A stretch of 64,000 nucleotides of DNA, from assembly GCA_026647215.1 (NCBI GenBank), contig JAPKHC010000012.1, positions 28,446 through 92,445 of the forward strand. The letters are read 5' to 3'. Under the pieces are notes generated by a model. That model worked only from the letters and a program-made list of their open reading frames with translations, was not told the DNA's origin and made no database searches. This DNA comes from F1-120-MAGs118 sp013360535 (GTDB lineage: Bacteria > Planctomycetota > UBA1135 > GCA-002686595). A program made the translations under genes and the position numbers. Each line of letters opens with the position of its first letter. The stretch's first letter is position 1. This document shows positions 52,429 to 62,117 of this stretch, in pieces.

Positions 52429-55002
52429 TCAGCACTGGCTGAAGCCGCAGCCGTGGCACTTGACGCAGCCTTCCATGAAGGCGAGTTCGCCTTCGCAGGC
52501 GGGGCACTTCAGCTTGTAGGCGCCGACGTTGCGCGGCGAGGCGGCCGCGGGGCGGGCGGTGGGCTTGAAGGCGGGGGCCGGGGCCGGAGCGGCGGGAGCC
52601 GACGTCGAGGCCGGGGCCTGGGCGGCGATGGCGGCGGCGGTCGGGCCGTCGAGGGTCGCGCGGCCGAGCAAGAGGGCCTCGAGGCCGAACTGGTGCTTGG
52701 CGTCGAGGTAGCGGTGGATCGCCTTCGCGAGGCCGTCGGGCAGCGACATGATGCGGCCGTCGCGCGTCGGCACCGAGAGCGACGAGCCGATGCCCTCGAG
52801 CTGCTTGAGCGCGAGCTCCATCGAGCCGTTCGAGCGCAGCCACAGCGAGAGGATGCGGCAGATCGCCTCGAGGTCGGAGTTGGCGACGTCGCCACCCTTG
52901 CCGAGCTGGGCGAAGACCTCGCGCTCCTTCCCGGCGACCGGGTCGACCGAGATCTTCACGTGCATGTTGCCAAACGGCGTCATCTGGCGGATGCGCAGGC
53001 TCGGCATGATCTCCGGCAGGCGCACGGGCGTCGGGTCGATCGCGCCGGGCATGACGAAGCTCGTGTCGGCGAGGTTCGCGCCATCGGCCTTGGGCTTCTC
53101 GTCCTTGCGCTGGGTCGAGCCCTTGAGCGCCATCGGCTGCAGGTCGCGGCACCCGTCGCGGTAGACCGTGACGCCCTTGACGTCCTCGTCGATCGCGAGC
53201 TCGAAGATCGAGCGCACGTCGTCGATGGTCGCCTCGTTGGGGAAGTTGATCGTCTTGGAGATCGACGAGTCGCAGTGGCGCTGGAAGGCCGACTGCATCT
53301 TCATGTGCCAGAAGGGCGTGATGTCGCGCGCGGTGACGAACACGCGGCGCAGGTCGGCGGGCACCTCGTCGAGCTTGGCGAGCGAGCCCTGCTCGAGGAT
53401 CTTCTCGACCAGCGCGTCCGACCAGAAGCCGCGCTTCTTGGCGGTTTCCTCGAAGACGTAGTTGACCTCGCGCATCACGGTCGGCTTGCCGGCCGTGTCC
53501 TTCATCACCTGACGCAGGAACGCGAGGCTGAACATCGGCTCGATGCCGCCCGAGCAGTCGGCGAGGATCGAGATCGTGCCGGTCGGCGCGACGGTCGTGG
53601 TGTAGCTGTTGCGCAGGCGGCGGCCCTGCTTCTGCCAGTCGGAGCCTTCCCAGGCCGGGAAGACGCCGCGTTCGTCGGCGAGCGCCTCGCTGGCCAAGTG
53701 CGACTCGTCGTTGAGCACGCGCATCACCTGCTCGCCGAAGGCGCAGCCTTCCGCGCTGTCGTAGGCGAGGTCGAGCTTGAACAGCGCGTCCGCGAAGCCC
53801 ATCACGCCCAGCCCAATGCGGCGCGTGGTCTTCGACATGTTCTCGATCTGCGGCAGCGGGTACTTGTTGGCCTCGATCACGTTGTCGAGGAAGCGCGTGG
53901 TCGTGTGGATCACGGCCTTGTACTCGTCCCAGTCGAAGCGCGCCTGCGCGCCGTCGCCGTGCACGAACAGCCCGAGGTTGATCGAGCCCAGGTTGCAGGA
54001 GTCGTAGGGGTGCAGCGGCTGCTCGCCGCAGGGGTTGGTGGCCTCGATCAGGCCGACGTTCTTGATCGGGTTCTTGGCGTTGACGCGGTCGATGAACACC
54101 ACGCCCGGCTCGCCCGTGCGCCAGGCGTGCTCGATCACGAGGTCCCAGACCTCGCCGACCGACCAGAACTCGCCCGTGCCCTTGCCGTCGGGACCCTTCT
54201 TCTCGAGCTTCTTCCACTCGCGCGTACGCGGGTTCTGCACCTGGTGCGGCACGCGCGGGTTGGAGCGCAGCTCCTGCACGAACTTGTCGGTGACGGTGAC
54301 CGACACGTTGTAGTTCTGGAGCTTCGACAGGTCGTCCTTGAAGCGGATGAACGTGACGATGTCGGGGTGGTCGACGCGCAGGATGCCCATGTTGGCCCCG
54401 CGGCGGAACGCGCCCTGCTGGATGGCGTCGGTGGCCTTCGAGAAGACCTGGATGAAGCTCATCGGGCCCTCGGTGGTGCCGCCGGAGCTGGCGACGACGT
54501 CGCCCTGCGGGCGCAGGCGCGAGAACGAGAAGCCCGTGCCGCCGCCGGCCTTCTGGATCATCGCCGTGGCCTTGATCGAGTCGAAGATGCCCTCGATCGA
54601 GTCCTCGACCGGCAGCACGAAGCAGGCCGAGAGCATCCCCATCTCGCGCCCGGCGTTCATCAAGGTCGGGCTGTTGGGCATGAACACGCGCCGCGCCATC
54701 AGGTCGTAGAACTCGCGCGCGATGGCGAGCGCCCGCTCGGGGCTGCCGCCGGGGAAGTTGAGCTCGGGGCGCGCGATGCAGGTCGCCACGCGCCAGTACA
54801 GCTGGCGCGGCGTCTCGTTCGGCTTGCCCGTGGTCAGGTCCTTCTTCAGGTAGCGCTGCGAGAGGACCTTGGTCGCGTTCTCGGAGAGCTGCGGCTCGCG
54901 CAGGTCGCGCGGCGGGTCAGCCTGCTCGAAGGCGCGCAGGGCGTCTTCACGAGTGGCGGGAGTCGGGACGTTCTTCTTGGCGGCGGAGGACACGGGATTC
55001 AC
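52429..55002 (-). CDS. nrdJ: Adenosylcobalamin-dependent ribonucleotide reductase (class II)
   Basis: NrdJ makes deoxyribonucleotides with a B12-derived radical, so no oxygen or second subunit is needed. The 857-residue product has RRVFMPNSPTLMNAGREMGM, then SACFVLP (first catalytic Cys), AGGGTGFSFSRLRPQGD and ATNPCGEQPLHPYDSCNLGS, with the radical Cys and conserved Glu. The loop NSYTTTVAPTGTISILADCS is also present. The C-terminus carries a zinc-ribbon-like CPACEG ... CVKCHGCGFSQC, the reducing cysteines. The start is a GTG. I see no cobalamin riboswitch in the 245 bases upstream. Confidence 0.95.
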   Translation of the reverse strand: MNPVSSAAKKNVPTPATREDALRAFEQADPPRDLREPQLSENATKVLSQRYLKKDLTTGKPNETPRQLYWRVATCIARPELNFPGGSPERALAIAREFYDLMARRVFMPNSPTLMNAGREMGMLSACFVLPVEDSIEGIFDSIKATAMIQKAGGGTGFSFSRLRPQGDVVASSGGTTEGPMSFIQVFSKATDAIQQGAFRRGANMGILRVDHPDIVTFIRFKDDLSKLQNYNVSVTVTDKFVQELRSNPRVPHQVQNPRTREWKKLEKKGPDGKGTGEFWSVGEVWDLVIEHAWRTGEPGVVFIDRVNAKNPIKNVGLIEATNPCGEQPLHPYDSCNLGSINLGLFVHGDGAQARFDWDEYKAVIHTTTRFLDNVIEANKYPLPQIENMSKTTRRIGLGVMGFADALFKLDLAYDSAEGCAFGEQVMRVLNDESHLASEALADERGVFPAWEGSDWQKQGRRLRNSYTTTVAPTGTISILADCSGGIEPMFSLAFLRQVMKDTAGKPTVMREVNYVFEETAKKRGFWSDALVEKILEQGSLAKLDEVPADLRRVFVTARDITPFWHMKMQSAFQRHCDSSISKTINFPNEATIDDVRSIFELAIDEDVKGVTVYRDGCRDLQPMALKGSTQRKDEKPKADGANLADTSFVMPGAIDPTPVRLPEIMPSLRIRQMTPFGNMHVKISVDPVAGKEREVFAQLGKGGDVANSDLEAICRILSLWLRSNGSMELALKQLEGIGSSLSVPTRDGRIMSLPDGLAKAIHRYLDAKHQFGLEALLLGRATLDGPTAAAIAAQAPASTSAPAAPAPAPAFKPTARPAAASPRNVGAYKLKCPACEGELAFMEGCVKCHGCGFSQC

Positions 55003-55247
55003 GCGCGCTTTCCCCTCGAGTTCCTGGCGAAATCAGTCCATCGTTCCGTCGCCCGCGGGTCGCTCTCGCGAGCCCTCAACCTGCCGGCGCGGCGGAAGGG
55101 CCAAACCTAGCGACGCGTCCAGCCGGACTTGGTTCGAAAAGGTACGGAGCGCGCGCGAACCTTTGCACGGCAAGGAGTTACCCGCGCGACGCAATTTGAG
55201 TGTTCCTACGCTTGGGGAGCGCTCCCACCCCGGCGCGCGGGCCGGGC

Positions 55248-56933
55248 TCAGCGCGAGCGGCGCAGGCGGGCGAGCACCCGGTCGCGGACAGCCCCCCACT
55301 CGGGGCAGCCGGCGAGCTGGACCGCGGCGACGTAAGTGCCTATGCCGCAGGCAATTGCGACGAACAGCCCGAGCGTGTTTCCGAGCGCAGGCTGGGCCAG
55401 CCGGTGCCCGCCCCAGGCCGCGAGGCCGCAGGCCGCCGAGCAGGCGCCCATGCGCCACGCGCGGGGAACGAACCCTGGGAGCCCCTCGACCTCGCCCCCG
55501 GCGCCCTCGCGCAGCCGGCGCGCGAGTCCGGGGACCAGCAGGGCGACGTTGATCCAGCTCACCACCGCCGTCGCCAGCGCCAGCCCGCCGGTGTCGAGGT
55601 CGAGGCCGACCACGAAGGCGAAGTTGAGGACGATGTTGAGCACGAGCGCCACGAGCGAGACCCGCACGGGCGTCTTGAAGTCGCCCAGCGCGAAGTAGGC
55701 GCGGCTCAGCAGGCCGACGGCGCCGCCGGGGAGCAGCGCGACACACAGCATCTGGATCGCGTCGGCGGTGCGCTCGACGCCGCGCGCGGTGAACTCGCCG
55801 CGCTCGAGCAGCACCGAGGTCACCGGCGTCGCCAGCACGAACAGGCCGACGCTCGCCGGCAGCGCGAGGAACGCGATCGCGAGGTGCGTCTGCTCGTGCA
55901 GGCGGCGCAGCTCGCCGAAGGAACGCTGGTGGGCGAGCGCCTTCATCGCCGGGAAGACCGCGCTGGTGGCGGCGGTGGCGACGAGCGCGAGCGGCAGCTG
56001 CTGGATGCGGTTGGCGTAGTAGTAAGTCGACGCGCCCCCCACCTCGAGCAGGTTGTTGGCCATGAAACTGTCGACCAGCACGTTGACCTGATAGACGGCG
56101 GCGCCGAGCGCGAGCGGCAGGCTGGTGCGCAGGACGTCCCAAGCCTGCGAGCGGTAGCGCTCGAGGTCGCGGAGGGGCCCGAAGAGCCTGGCCGCGCGCA
56201 TTTCCGGCACGAGCAGCGCGAGTTGCGCGACGCCGCTGGCGAGCAGGCCCCAGGAGAACCAGCGAGCCATGTCGAGGTGGCGCTCGCGCCCCGGCTCGCC
56301 GTCGGCGGGCGACAGGCCCTCCCAGCCGAAGCGCAGGCCGACCAGCACCAGCGTCACGATCGCGATGACGTTCATCAGGCCCGGGCCGGCGCTCGCCGCC
56401 GCGAACTTGCCCCGCACGGCCAGCGCGCCCCCCGCGAGGCCCGCGAGGCAGATCACGATCACGTACGGCGTCACCTGCACGGTCAGGTCGCGCATCGCCG
56501 CCGCGTCCTCGCCGAGCCAGCGCCAGCCGGTCAGCGGCATCACGTCGGGCATCAGCGCGACCCCGGCCATCACGACCACCGTCAGCGCGAGCAGGATCCA
56601 CGCGGCGAGGCGCAGCGTCTCCCACATCAGCGCGCGCCCGGCCTCGTCGCCGCGGTCCGCGTCGGCCTCGGTCATCGAGCTCTGCAGCGCCGTCGACACC
56701 GCGCCCTCGCCGAGCAGGCGCCGGAACAGGTTCGGCACGCGCCACGCCGTGACGAAGGCGTCGTACACCGCCGACTTGTCGCCGAACAGGTAGGCCGTCA
56801 GCGCCTCGCGGCCGTACCCGAGCACGCGCGAGAGCGCCGTGAAGCCCGAGATCAGCGCGGTGCGCGCGACCAGCTTGCGATGGCGCCCGACCACGTCGGC
56901 CGGCGCCGCCGCGTTCCCCTCTTCCCCGCTCAT
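55248..56933 (-). CDS. murJ: Lipid II flippase MurJ (MviN)
   Basis: MurJ flips lipid-linked peptidoglycan precursor across the membrane. The 561-residue product has 13-14 helices and the characteristic first motif FTALSRVLGYGREALTAYLF, then AFVTAWRVPNLFRRLLGEGA (with the essential Arg residues), STALQSSMTE and the later VDSFMANNLLEVGGASTYYY. Its presence supports a peptidoglycan-containing cell wall. It lies 22 bp after the YqeY gene on the same strand. Confidence 0.93.
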   Translation of the reverse strand: MSGEEGNAAAPADVVGRHRKLVARTALISGFTALSRVLGYGREALTAYLFGDKSAVYDAFVTAWRVPNLFRRLLGEGAVSTALQSSMTEADADRGDEAGRALMWETLRLAAWILLALTVVVMAGVALMPDVMPLTGWRWLGEDAAAMRDLTVQVTPYVIVICLAGLAGGALAVRGKFAAASAGPGLMNVIAIVTLVLVGLRFGWEGLSPADGEPGRERHLDMARWFSWGLLASGVAQLALLVPEMRAARLFGPLRDLERYRSQAWDVLRTSLPLALGAAVYQVNVLVDSFMANNLLEVGGASTYYYANRIQQLPLALVATAATSAVFPAMKALAHQRSFGELRRLHEQTHLAIAFLALPASVGLFVLATPVTSVLLERGEFTARGVERTADAIQMLCVALLPGGAVGLLSRAYFALGDFKTPVRVSLVALVLNIVLNFAFVVGLDLDTGGLALATAVVSWINVALLVPGLARRLREGAGGEVEGLPGFVPRAWRMGACSAACGLAAWGGHRLAQPALGNTLGLFVAIACGIGTYVAAVQLAGCPEWGAVRDRVLARLRRSR

Positions 56934-56955
56934 GAGCGTGTGCGCGCGCCGAGTT

Positions 56956-57399
56956 TCAGGCGAGCAGCTCGCCCGCGAGCTTCTGCACGAGCTTGCCGTC
57001 GATCACGCCCTTGTGCTTGGCCATCGCGGCCTTCATCAGCACGCCGATGTCCTTCTTCGACGTGATCCCGAGCTCGCCGATCAGCGCCGCGACCGCCGCC
57101 TTGGTCTGCGCCTCGTCGAGCTGCTGCGGCAGGTAGCGCCGTACGACCGCGAGCTCCGCCTGCTCCTTCGCCACGAGGTCGTTGCGCCCCGCCGCCGTGA
57201 ACTGCGCGATCGACTCCGCGCGCGTCTTCGCCGCCGCCTGCAGGATCGTCATCACCAGCTCCTCGGTGATCTCCTTGCCCTGCTCGATCTCCTGCTTCTT
57301 CACTGCCGCGACCAGCATGCGCAACGTGTCGCGCGCCACTTCGTCGCGCGCCAGCATCGCCTGCTTCACATCGGCCTGCAGCTTCTCGTACAGCGTCAT
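56956..57399 (-). CDS. yqeY: GatB/YqeY-domain protein
   Basis: YqeY-type proteins are homologues of the tRNA-binding tail of the GatB amidotransferase subunit; their stand-alone role is unclear. The 147-residue product has MTLYEKLQADVKQAMLARDE, LRMLVAAVKKQEIEQGKEIT, AELAVVRRYLPQQLDEAQTK and DIGVLMKAAMAKHKGVIDGK, the complete domain. A GAGGAG precedes the ATG. It is often found beside rpoD/dnaG or rpsU; here it is beside murJ. Confidence 0.93.
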   Translation of the reverse strand: MTLYEKLQADVKQAMLARDEVARDTLRMLVAAVKKQEIEQGKEITEELVMTILQAAAKTRAESIAQFTAAGRNDLVAKEQAELAVVRRYLPQQLDEAQTKAAVAALIGELGITSKKDIGVLMKAAMAKHKGVIDGKLVQKLAGELLA

Positions 57400-57487
57400 G
57401 TCGTCTCCTCGCACCTTCCGGGAGCCGCAGATGCTAGCCCTTCCCTTCAGCGCGAAACATATGGACGCGCAGCGAAAAACGCCGCAC

Positions 57488-58288
57488 TCAGTGCACGGAG
57501 AGGCGCAGGGAGAGCGTGTGGGAACGGCCGGGAGAGAGGGAGACGGAGTTGGCGGCGACGTTGGCGCTCTCGACGCACAGGAACTTGGGCCAGTCGTCGC
57601 CGAGGTCGGCCATGCGGGCGGCGGCGAGGTCGAAGGGGTTCCAGACGACGGTCGAGCGGGCGCCGCGTTGTTCGAGCACGAGCGTGCGGCCGAGCAGCGG
57701 GTCGTCGAGCTCGAGCGAGGCGGGAGCGGCAAGGTAGACGCGGTCGGCGGGGCCGGTGAGCGTGAGCGGGACGCCGCTGGGAGGCTGCTCGCGGAAACTG
57801 TCGAGCTTGTCGACGTAGCGCGTGCTCTCGAGGCCACGCAACGTCACGCGGCGCACGTCGGAGACGGCGAGGTAGGTGTGCAGCGCGGCTTCGAACGTGA
57901 ACCCGGTCGTGTCGGTGTTGTGGACCGTGAGCGCGAGCGCGAGCTCGTCCGCGGCGTCGAGCGAGAGTTCCGCGCGGAAGCGGTGCGGCCAGAGCGCGCG
58001 CGTGGTGTCGTCGTCGCAGAGCTCGAGTCGCGTCCGCAGTCCGCTCGCACGCTGCTCACGCTCGATCACGCGCCACTCGACGCGCCGCGCGAAACCGTGC
58101 GCGCCGCGGCCGAGCTTGAGCGGGTCGTCGCCGAACCACGGGAAAATCAGCGGGATTCCACCGCGGATCGCCTGCCCACGCTCGAAGCGCGAGCGCGACG
58201 ACAGGAACAACACGTCGCGCCAACGCGCGAGGTGCGCACCTTGCGTGCAGAGGTCCGTCGTGTCGGAGCGCAGCCAGTGGAGCGTCAT
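57488..58288 (-). CDS. D-hexose-6-phosphate mutarotase (YeaD-like aldose 1-epimerase)
   Basis: These enzymes interconvert the alpha and beta anomers of hexose 6-phosphates. The 266-residue product has FERGQAIRGGIPLIFPWFGD, AHGFARRVEW (catalytic His), FEAALHTYLAVSD (second His) and VWNPFDLAAARMADLGDDWP, then KFLCVESANVA with the catalytic Glu. Length and order match the family. It lies 18 bp after the endonuclease-like gene, in the gyrA run. Confidence 0.9.
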   Translation of the reverse strand: MTLHWLRSDTTDLCTQGAHLARWRDVLFLSSRSRFERGQAIRGGIPLIFPWFGDDPLKLGRGAHGFARRVEWRVIEREQRASGLRTRLELCDDDTTRALWPHRFRAELSLDAADELALALTVHNTDTTGFTFEAALHTYLAVSDVRRVTLRGLESTRYVDKLDSFREQPPSGVPLTLTGPADRVYLAAPASLELDDPLLGRTLVLEQRGARSTVVWNPFDLAAARMADLGDDWPKFLCVESANVAANSVSLSPGRSHTLSLRLSVH

Positions 58289-58306
58289 GGAAAGGAGGCG
58301 GCGGAT

Positions 58307-59278
58307 TCAGCGCAGCCGCACGAGCAACGGAAGGTGATCCGAACCGACGTCGGGGAGCAAGCGTGCGTCGAGCGGCTCGAGGCCGCGCGTCCACACGTGG
58401 TCGATACGCACCAGCGGCGGCAGCGGCAGCGAGCGGTAGCGCAGGAAGACCGGGAAGCTGAGCCCGAGTCCGGCGCCCACTTGCTCGAACGCCTCGATGA
58501 AACCGGCCTCGCGCAGGCTCGCGACGAGCGGACAGCGCGTTCCGACGTTGAAGTCGCCGGCGAGGATCGTCGGAAGGGTGTTCGGCAGGTCGTGCGCCCA
58601 CGCGTCGATGTGCTCGCCGCCTTCGCACCACGGCCCGAGTACCGTGATCTGCATGCGCGAGTGCACGTCGACGAGCTGGAGCTCGCCGCGGGGCGCCAGC
58701 AGGACCGCGCGCAGCACGGTCGCGCCGTCGCCGAGCTCCTCGAAGCTCGCATCGCGCAACGGAAAGCGCGCGAGCAGGCCCTTGCCGGGAATTCCGCCGG
58801 GAAATAGCGCGCGGTGGGCGAACGGCAGCTCCGCAGCGGCCTCGATGGCCGCCGCCTGGCGCGCCGAGAGCTCCTGCAGGAACACGACGTCGGCTTCGAG
58901 CGTGCGCAGCGCGTCGCGCAACTGCTCGCCCGTCGCGCGGCCGGCTCCGGCGTTGAGTGTCACGACGCGCAGCTCACCTTCGACCGGTCCCGGCTCCTCC
59001 GCGAAACCACGCTGCAGTTGCGGCACGAACAGCACGAGCCACGCACAGGCCCAGAGCGCGTGCAAGGCGGCCTGAACCCACGAGCGACGCACAGCGGCAA
59101 CGGCGAGACCGACGCTCGCGCCGAGCCAGCCGAGTTCCGCGAGGTGCAGCGGAAAGCTGAGCGGCCACAGGCGCGCACCGACGAAGGACGACGTGAGCAA
59201 CGCCAGCAACGTGAGCGCTCCGAAGACGTCGAGCACGAGGCTCGCGCTCCGGAGCGCATGGAGAACGACAGGCCGCAC
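58307..59278 (-). CDS. Endonuclease/exonuclease/phosphatase-family membrane protein
   Basis: The 323-residue product (GTG start) has three N-terminal membrane segments (about 15-95), then an EEP domain: LRVVTLNAGAGRATGEQLRD, ADVVFLQELSARQAAAIEAA, LQLVDVHSRMQI, ILAGDFNVGT, RIDHVWTRGLEPL and GSDHLPLLVRLR. These are the N, E, H, D-x-N and D-H catalytic positions of Mg-dependent phosphodiesterases. Membrane-anchored EEP proteins usually act on lipids or outside the cytoplasm rather than on DNA. It is 29 bp after gyrA. Confidence 0.85.
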   Translation of the reverse strand: MRPVVLHALRSASLVLDVFGALTLLALLTSSFVGARLWPLSFPLHLAELGWLGASVGLAVAAVRRSWVQAALHALWACAWLVLFVPQLQRGFAEEPGPVEGELRVVTLNAGAGRATGEQLRDALRTLEADVVFLQELSARQAAAIEAAAELPFAHRALFPGGIPGKGLLARFPLRDASFEELGDGATVLRAVLLAPRGELQLVDVHSRMQITVLGPWCEGGEHIDAWAHDLPNTLPTILAGDFNVGTRCPLVASLREAGFIEAFEQVGAGLGLSFPVFLRYRSLPLPPLVRIDHVWTRGLEPLDARLLPDVGSDHLPLLVRLR

Positions 59279-59307
59279 GGGAGTGCCGCTCTGGCCGGGA
59301 AGTCCTT

Positions 59308-61902
59308 TCAGACCTCGTCGGGCTCGTCCGCCTCAGGTTCGTCCGGCTCGGGTGCCTCGGGCAGGGCCTCGTCCGCCGCGTCCGCACCTTCGCCGCCCTC
59401 CTCGGTCGGCCGCACGACACGCCGTTGCACCGTCGCCTGGTACTGCGTGAGGTCCTCGGCGCTGACGAGCTCGAGGCCGACCAGCCGGTCGCCTTCCTTG
59501 AGGTTGACGAGGCGCACGCCCTGCGTGTTGCGTCCCATCGGTCGCATCTCGGCCACAGGCGAGCGCACGATCATGCCCGACTCGGTGATGAACATCACTT
59601 CGTCGTCCTCGCGGCAGAGCACGGTGCCGATCACCTGGCCGTTGCGGCCTTCGGTGCGGATGTTGATGACACCCTGACCCCCACGACCCTTGATCGGGTA
59701 GTCCTCGATCGGCGTGCGCTTGCCGAAGCCGTTCTCGCAGGCCGAGAGCAGGAACGTGTCGGGCACGGCGACCTTCATGTCGACGACCTTGTCGTCATCG
59801 AGCAGCCGGATGCCGCGCACGCCGTAGCTCGTGCGGCCCATCGAACGCACGACTTCCTCGCCGAAGCGGATCGCCTGACCGTTGGCGCTCGCGATCGTGA
59901 TCGTGTCGCCCGTCTTGCACAGACCGACCGCGACGACCTCGTCGTTCTCCTCGAGCAGGATGGCGCGGATGCCGCCCTTCTTGGGGCGCGAGTAGGCCTC
60001 GAGCACCGTCTTCTTGACCGTGCCGCGGCGCGTGGCGAAGAACACCGAGTGGTCCTTGTCGAACTCGACGACGCGCAGCACGTTGGTGATGCGCTCGCCT
60101 TCCTGCAGCTCGATCAGGTTCGAGAGCGCGCGCCCGGCGCTGGTGCGGTTGGCCTCGGGCAGGTTGTAGACCTTGAGCCAGTAGACCTGCCCGCGGTTGG
60201 AGAAGCACAGCACGTGGTCGTGCGTGCCCGCGACGAACAGCGACTGGACGACGTCGCCTTCCTTGGTCTCCGAGCCGATGATCCCGCGGCCGCCGCGGCC
60301 CTGCGTACGGTAGTCGTCGAGCGGCGTGCGCTTGACGTAGCCGTCGCGCGAGAACGTGACCACCATCATCTCCTCGGTGATCAGCTCCTCGATGTCGAAG
60401 GAGCCGTCGACTTCCTCGACGCTGATCTCGGTGCGGCGTGCGTCGCCGTACTTCTGGTCGAGGTCGTCGAGGTCGGACTTGATGATCGCCACGACACGCT
60501 CGTCGCGCGCGAGGATGTCCTTCAGGTCGGCGATCTCGGCGAGCAGCGCGTTGAACTCTTCCTCGAGCTTCTCGCGCTCGAGTCCGGTCAGGCGCGCGAG
60601 GCGCATGTCGACGATCGCCTGCGACTGGCGCACGCTGAGCGCGAAGCGCTGCTGCAGGCCTTGCTTCGCCTCTTCCGGCGTCGCGCTCGCGCGGATGATG
60701 CGGATCACCTCGTCGATGTTGTCGACGGCGATGCGCAGGCCCTCGACGATGTGCTTGCGCTCCTCCGCCTTGTCGAGCAGGAACTGCGTGCGGCGGCGGA
60801 TGACTTCCTTGCGGTGCGCGACGTAACTGTCGAGCAGGCCGCGCAGGTTGAGCGTGCGCGGCTGGCCGCGGTCGATCACGAGGTTGATGATCGACTGCGT
60901 CGACTGCAGCGGCGTGTACTGGAAGAGCTGGTTGACGATGACCTGCGGGTCCTCGCCCTTCTTCAGGTCGATCGAGAGCCGGATTCCCGTGCGGTCCGAG
61001 AAGTCCTGCACGTTCGAGATGCCGGTGATGCGCTCGTCGTTCACCACCTCGACGATCTTCTCGATGATCGCTTCCTTGCGGACCTGGAAGGGAATCTCGG
61101 TGAAGACGATCGAGGAGCGGTTCTTGTTCTCGACGACGTGGTACTTGCCGCGCACGCGGCAGATGCCGCGGCCCGTCGCGTAGGCCTGCAGGATCCCGCG
61201 CCGGCCCATCACGATGCCGCCGGTCGGGAAGTCGGGGCCCTTGACGACCTCGCACAGCTCGCCGATCGTCACGTCGGGGCGCTCGAGCACCAGACGCAGC
61301 GCCGCCACGACCTCGCGCAAGTTGTGCGGCAGGAGGCTCGTCGCCATGCCGACCGCGATGCCGTCCGAGCCGTTGCACAGCAGGTTCGGGAAACGCCCGG
61401 GGAGCACGACGGGCTCGGTGCGCGTCTCGTCGTAGTTGGGCTGGCGGTTGACCGTCTCCTTGTCGAGATCGGCCATCATCTCGACCGTCACGCCGGTCAT
61501 GCGCGCTTCGGTGTAACGCATGGCCGCCGCGCCATCGCCGTCGATGTTGCCGAAGTTGCCCTGGCCATCGATCAGCGGGTAGCGCGTGCTGAAGGACTGC
61601 GCGAGGCGCACGAGCGTCGGGTAGATCACCGACTCGCCGTGCGGGTGGTAGTTGCCCGACGTGTCGCCGGCGATCTTCGCGCACTTGCGGTACTTGGCGC
61701 GGGGACCGAGGTTCAGGTCGTCCATCGCCACGAGGATGCGGCGCTGGCTGGGCTTGAGGCCGTCGCGGACGTCCGGGAGGGCGCGAGCGTGGATGACCGA
61801 GAGCGCGTAAGTCAGGTACGACTCGCGCATCTCGCGCTCGATGTGGCGCTCCTCGATGCGGCCGTCGGACGCGGAGGGCGGAGGGGGTTCGGTCGTCGTC
61901 AT
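59308..61902 (-). CDS. gyrA: DNA gyrase subunit A
   Basis: GyrA is the breakage-reunion subunit of gyrase. The 864-residue product has LKPSQRRILVAMDDLNLGPR, the QRDR segment GDTSGNYHPHGESVIYPTLV and the active tyrosine Tyr130 in AAAMRYTEARMTGV. GRGGRGIIGSETKEG is the GyrA box, which separates it from ParC. The beta-pinwheel C-terminal domain is complete and followed by an acidic tail (about 30 residues, ending EPDEPEADEPDEV). QRDR positions equivalent to E. coli 82, 83 and 87 are Glu90, Ser91 and Pro95. It is first of a minus-strand run that reaches at least the EEP and mutarotase genes. Confidence 0.95.
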   Translation of the reverse strand: MTTTEPPPPSASDGRIEERHIEREMRESYLTYALSVIHARALPDVRDGLKPSQRRILVAMDDLNLGPRAKYRKCAKIAGDTSGNYHPHGESVIYPTLVRLAQSFSTRYPLIDGQGNFGNIDGDGAAAMRYTEARMTGVTVEMMADLDKETVNRQPNYDETRTEPVVLPGRFPNLLCNGSDGIAVGMATSLLPHNLREVVAALRLVLERPDVTIGELCEVVKGPDFPTGGIVMGRRGILQAYATGRGICRVRGKYHVVENKNRSSIVFTEIPFQVRKEAIIEKIVEVVNDERITGISNVQDFSDRTGIRLSIDLKKGEDPQVIVNQLFQYTPLQSTQSIINLVIDRGQPRTLNLRGLLDSYVAHRKEVIRRRTQFLLDKAEERKHIVEGLRIAVDNIDEVIRIIRASATPEEAKQGLQQRFALSVRQSQAIVDMRLARLTGLEREKLEEEFNALLAEIADLKDILARDERVVAIIKSDLDDLDQKYGDARRTEISVEEVDGSFDIEELITEEMMVVTFSRDGYVKRTPLDDYRTQGRGGRGIIGSETKEGDVVQSLFVAGTHDHVLCFSNRGQVYWLKVYNLPEANRTSAGRALSNLIELQEGERITNVLRVVEFDKDHSVFFATRRGTVKKTVLEAYSRPKKGGIRAILLEENDEVVAVGLCKTGDTITIASANGQAIRFGEEVVRSMGRTSYGVRGIRLLDDDKVVDMKVAVPDTFLLSACENGFGKRTPIEDYPIKGRGGQGVINIRTEGRNGQVIGTVLCREDDEVMFITESGMIVRSPVAEMRPMGRNTQGVRLVNLKEGDRLVGLELVSAEDLTQYQATVQRRVVRPTEEGGEGADAADEALPEAPEPDEPEADEPDEV

Positions 61903-62117
61903 TGCGAGGCGCGAGTCGCGGCCTTGTCGTTCGAGCAGAACCCGCCGGAAAACAGCCCTTCGCAGGGCGCCGGCGGGGCGCGGGATTATCGAGGAAAGAG
62001 GGCCGGGATTCCAGCGCGGAGAGGCTCACCCGAGGGCGTAGGAACGGGCTTTTTCGCTCGCTGCGGGCGCTGCGTGCCGATGGCGGGGCGCGCGCGAGCG
62101 CGGCACACTTGGGGGGC

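Noticed and set aside
55003..55247. Cobalamin riboswitch upstream of nrdJ
   Set aside because: I looked for the B12-box and the large folded core on the minus strand and saw neither.
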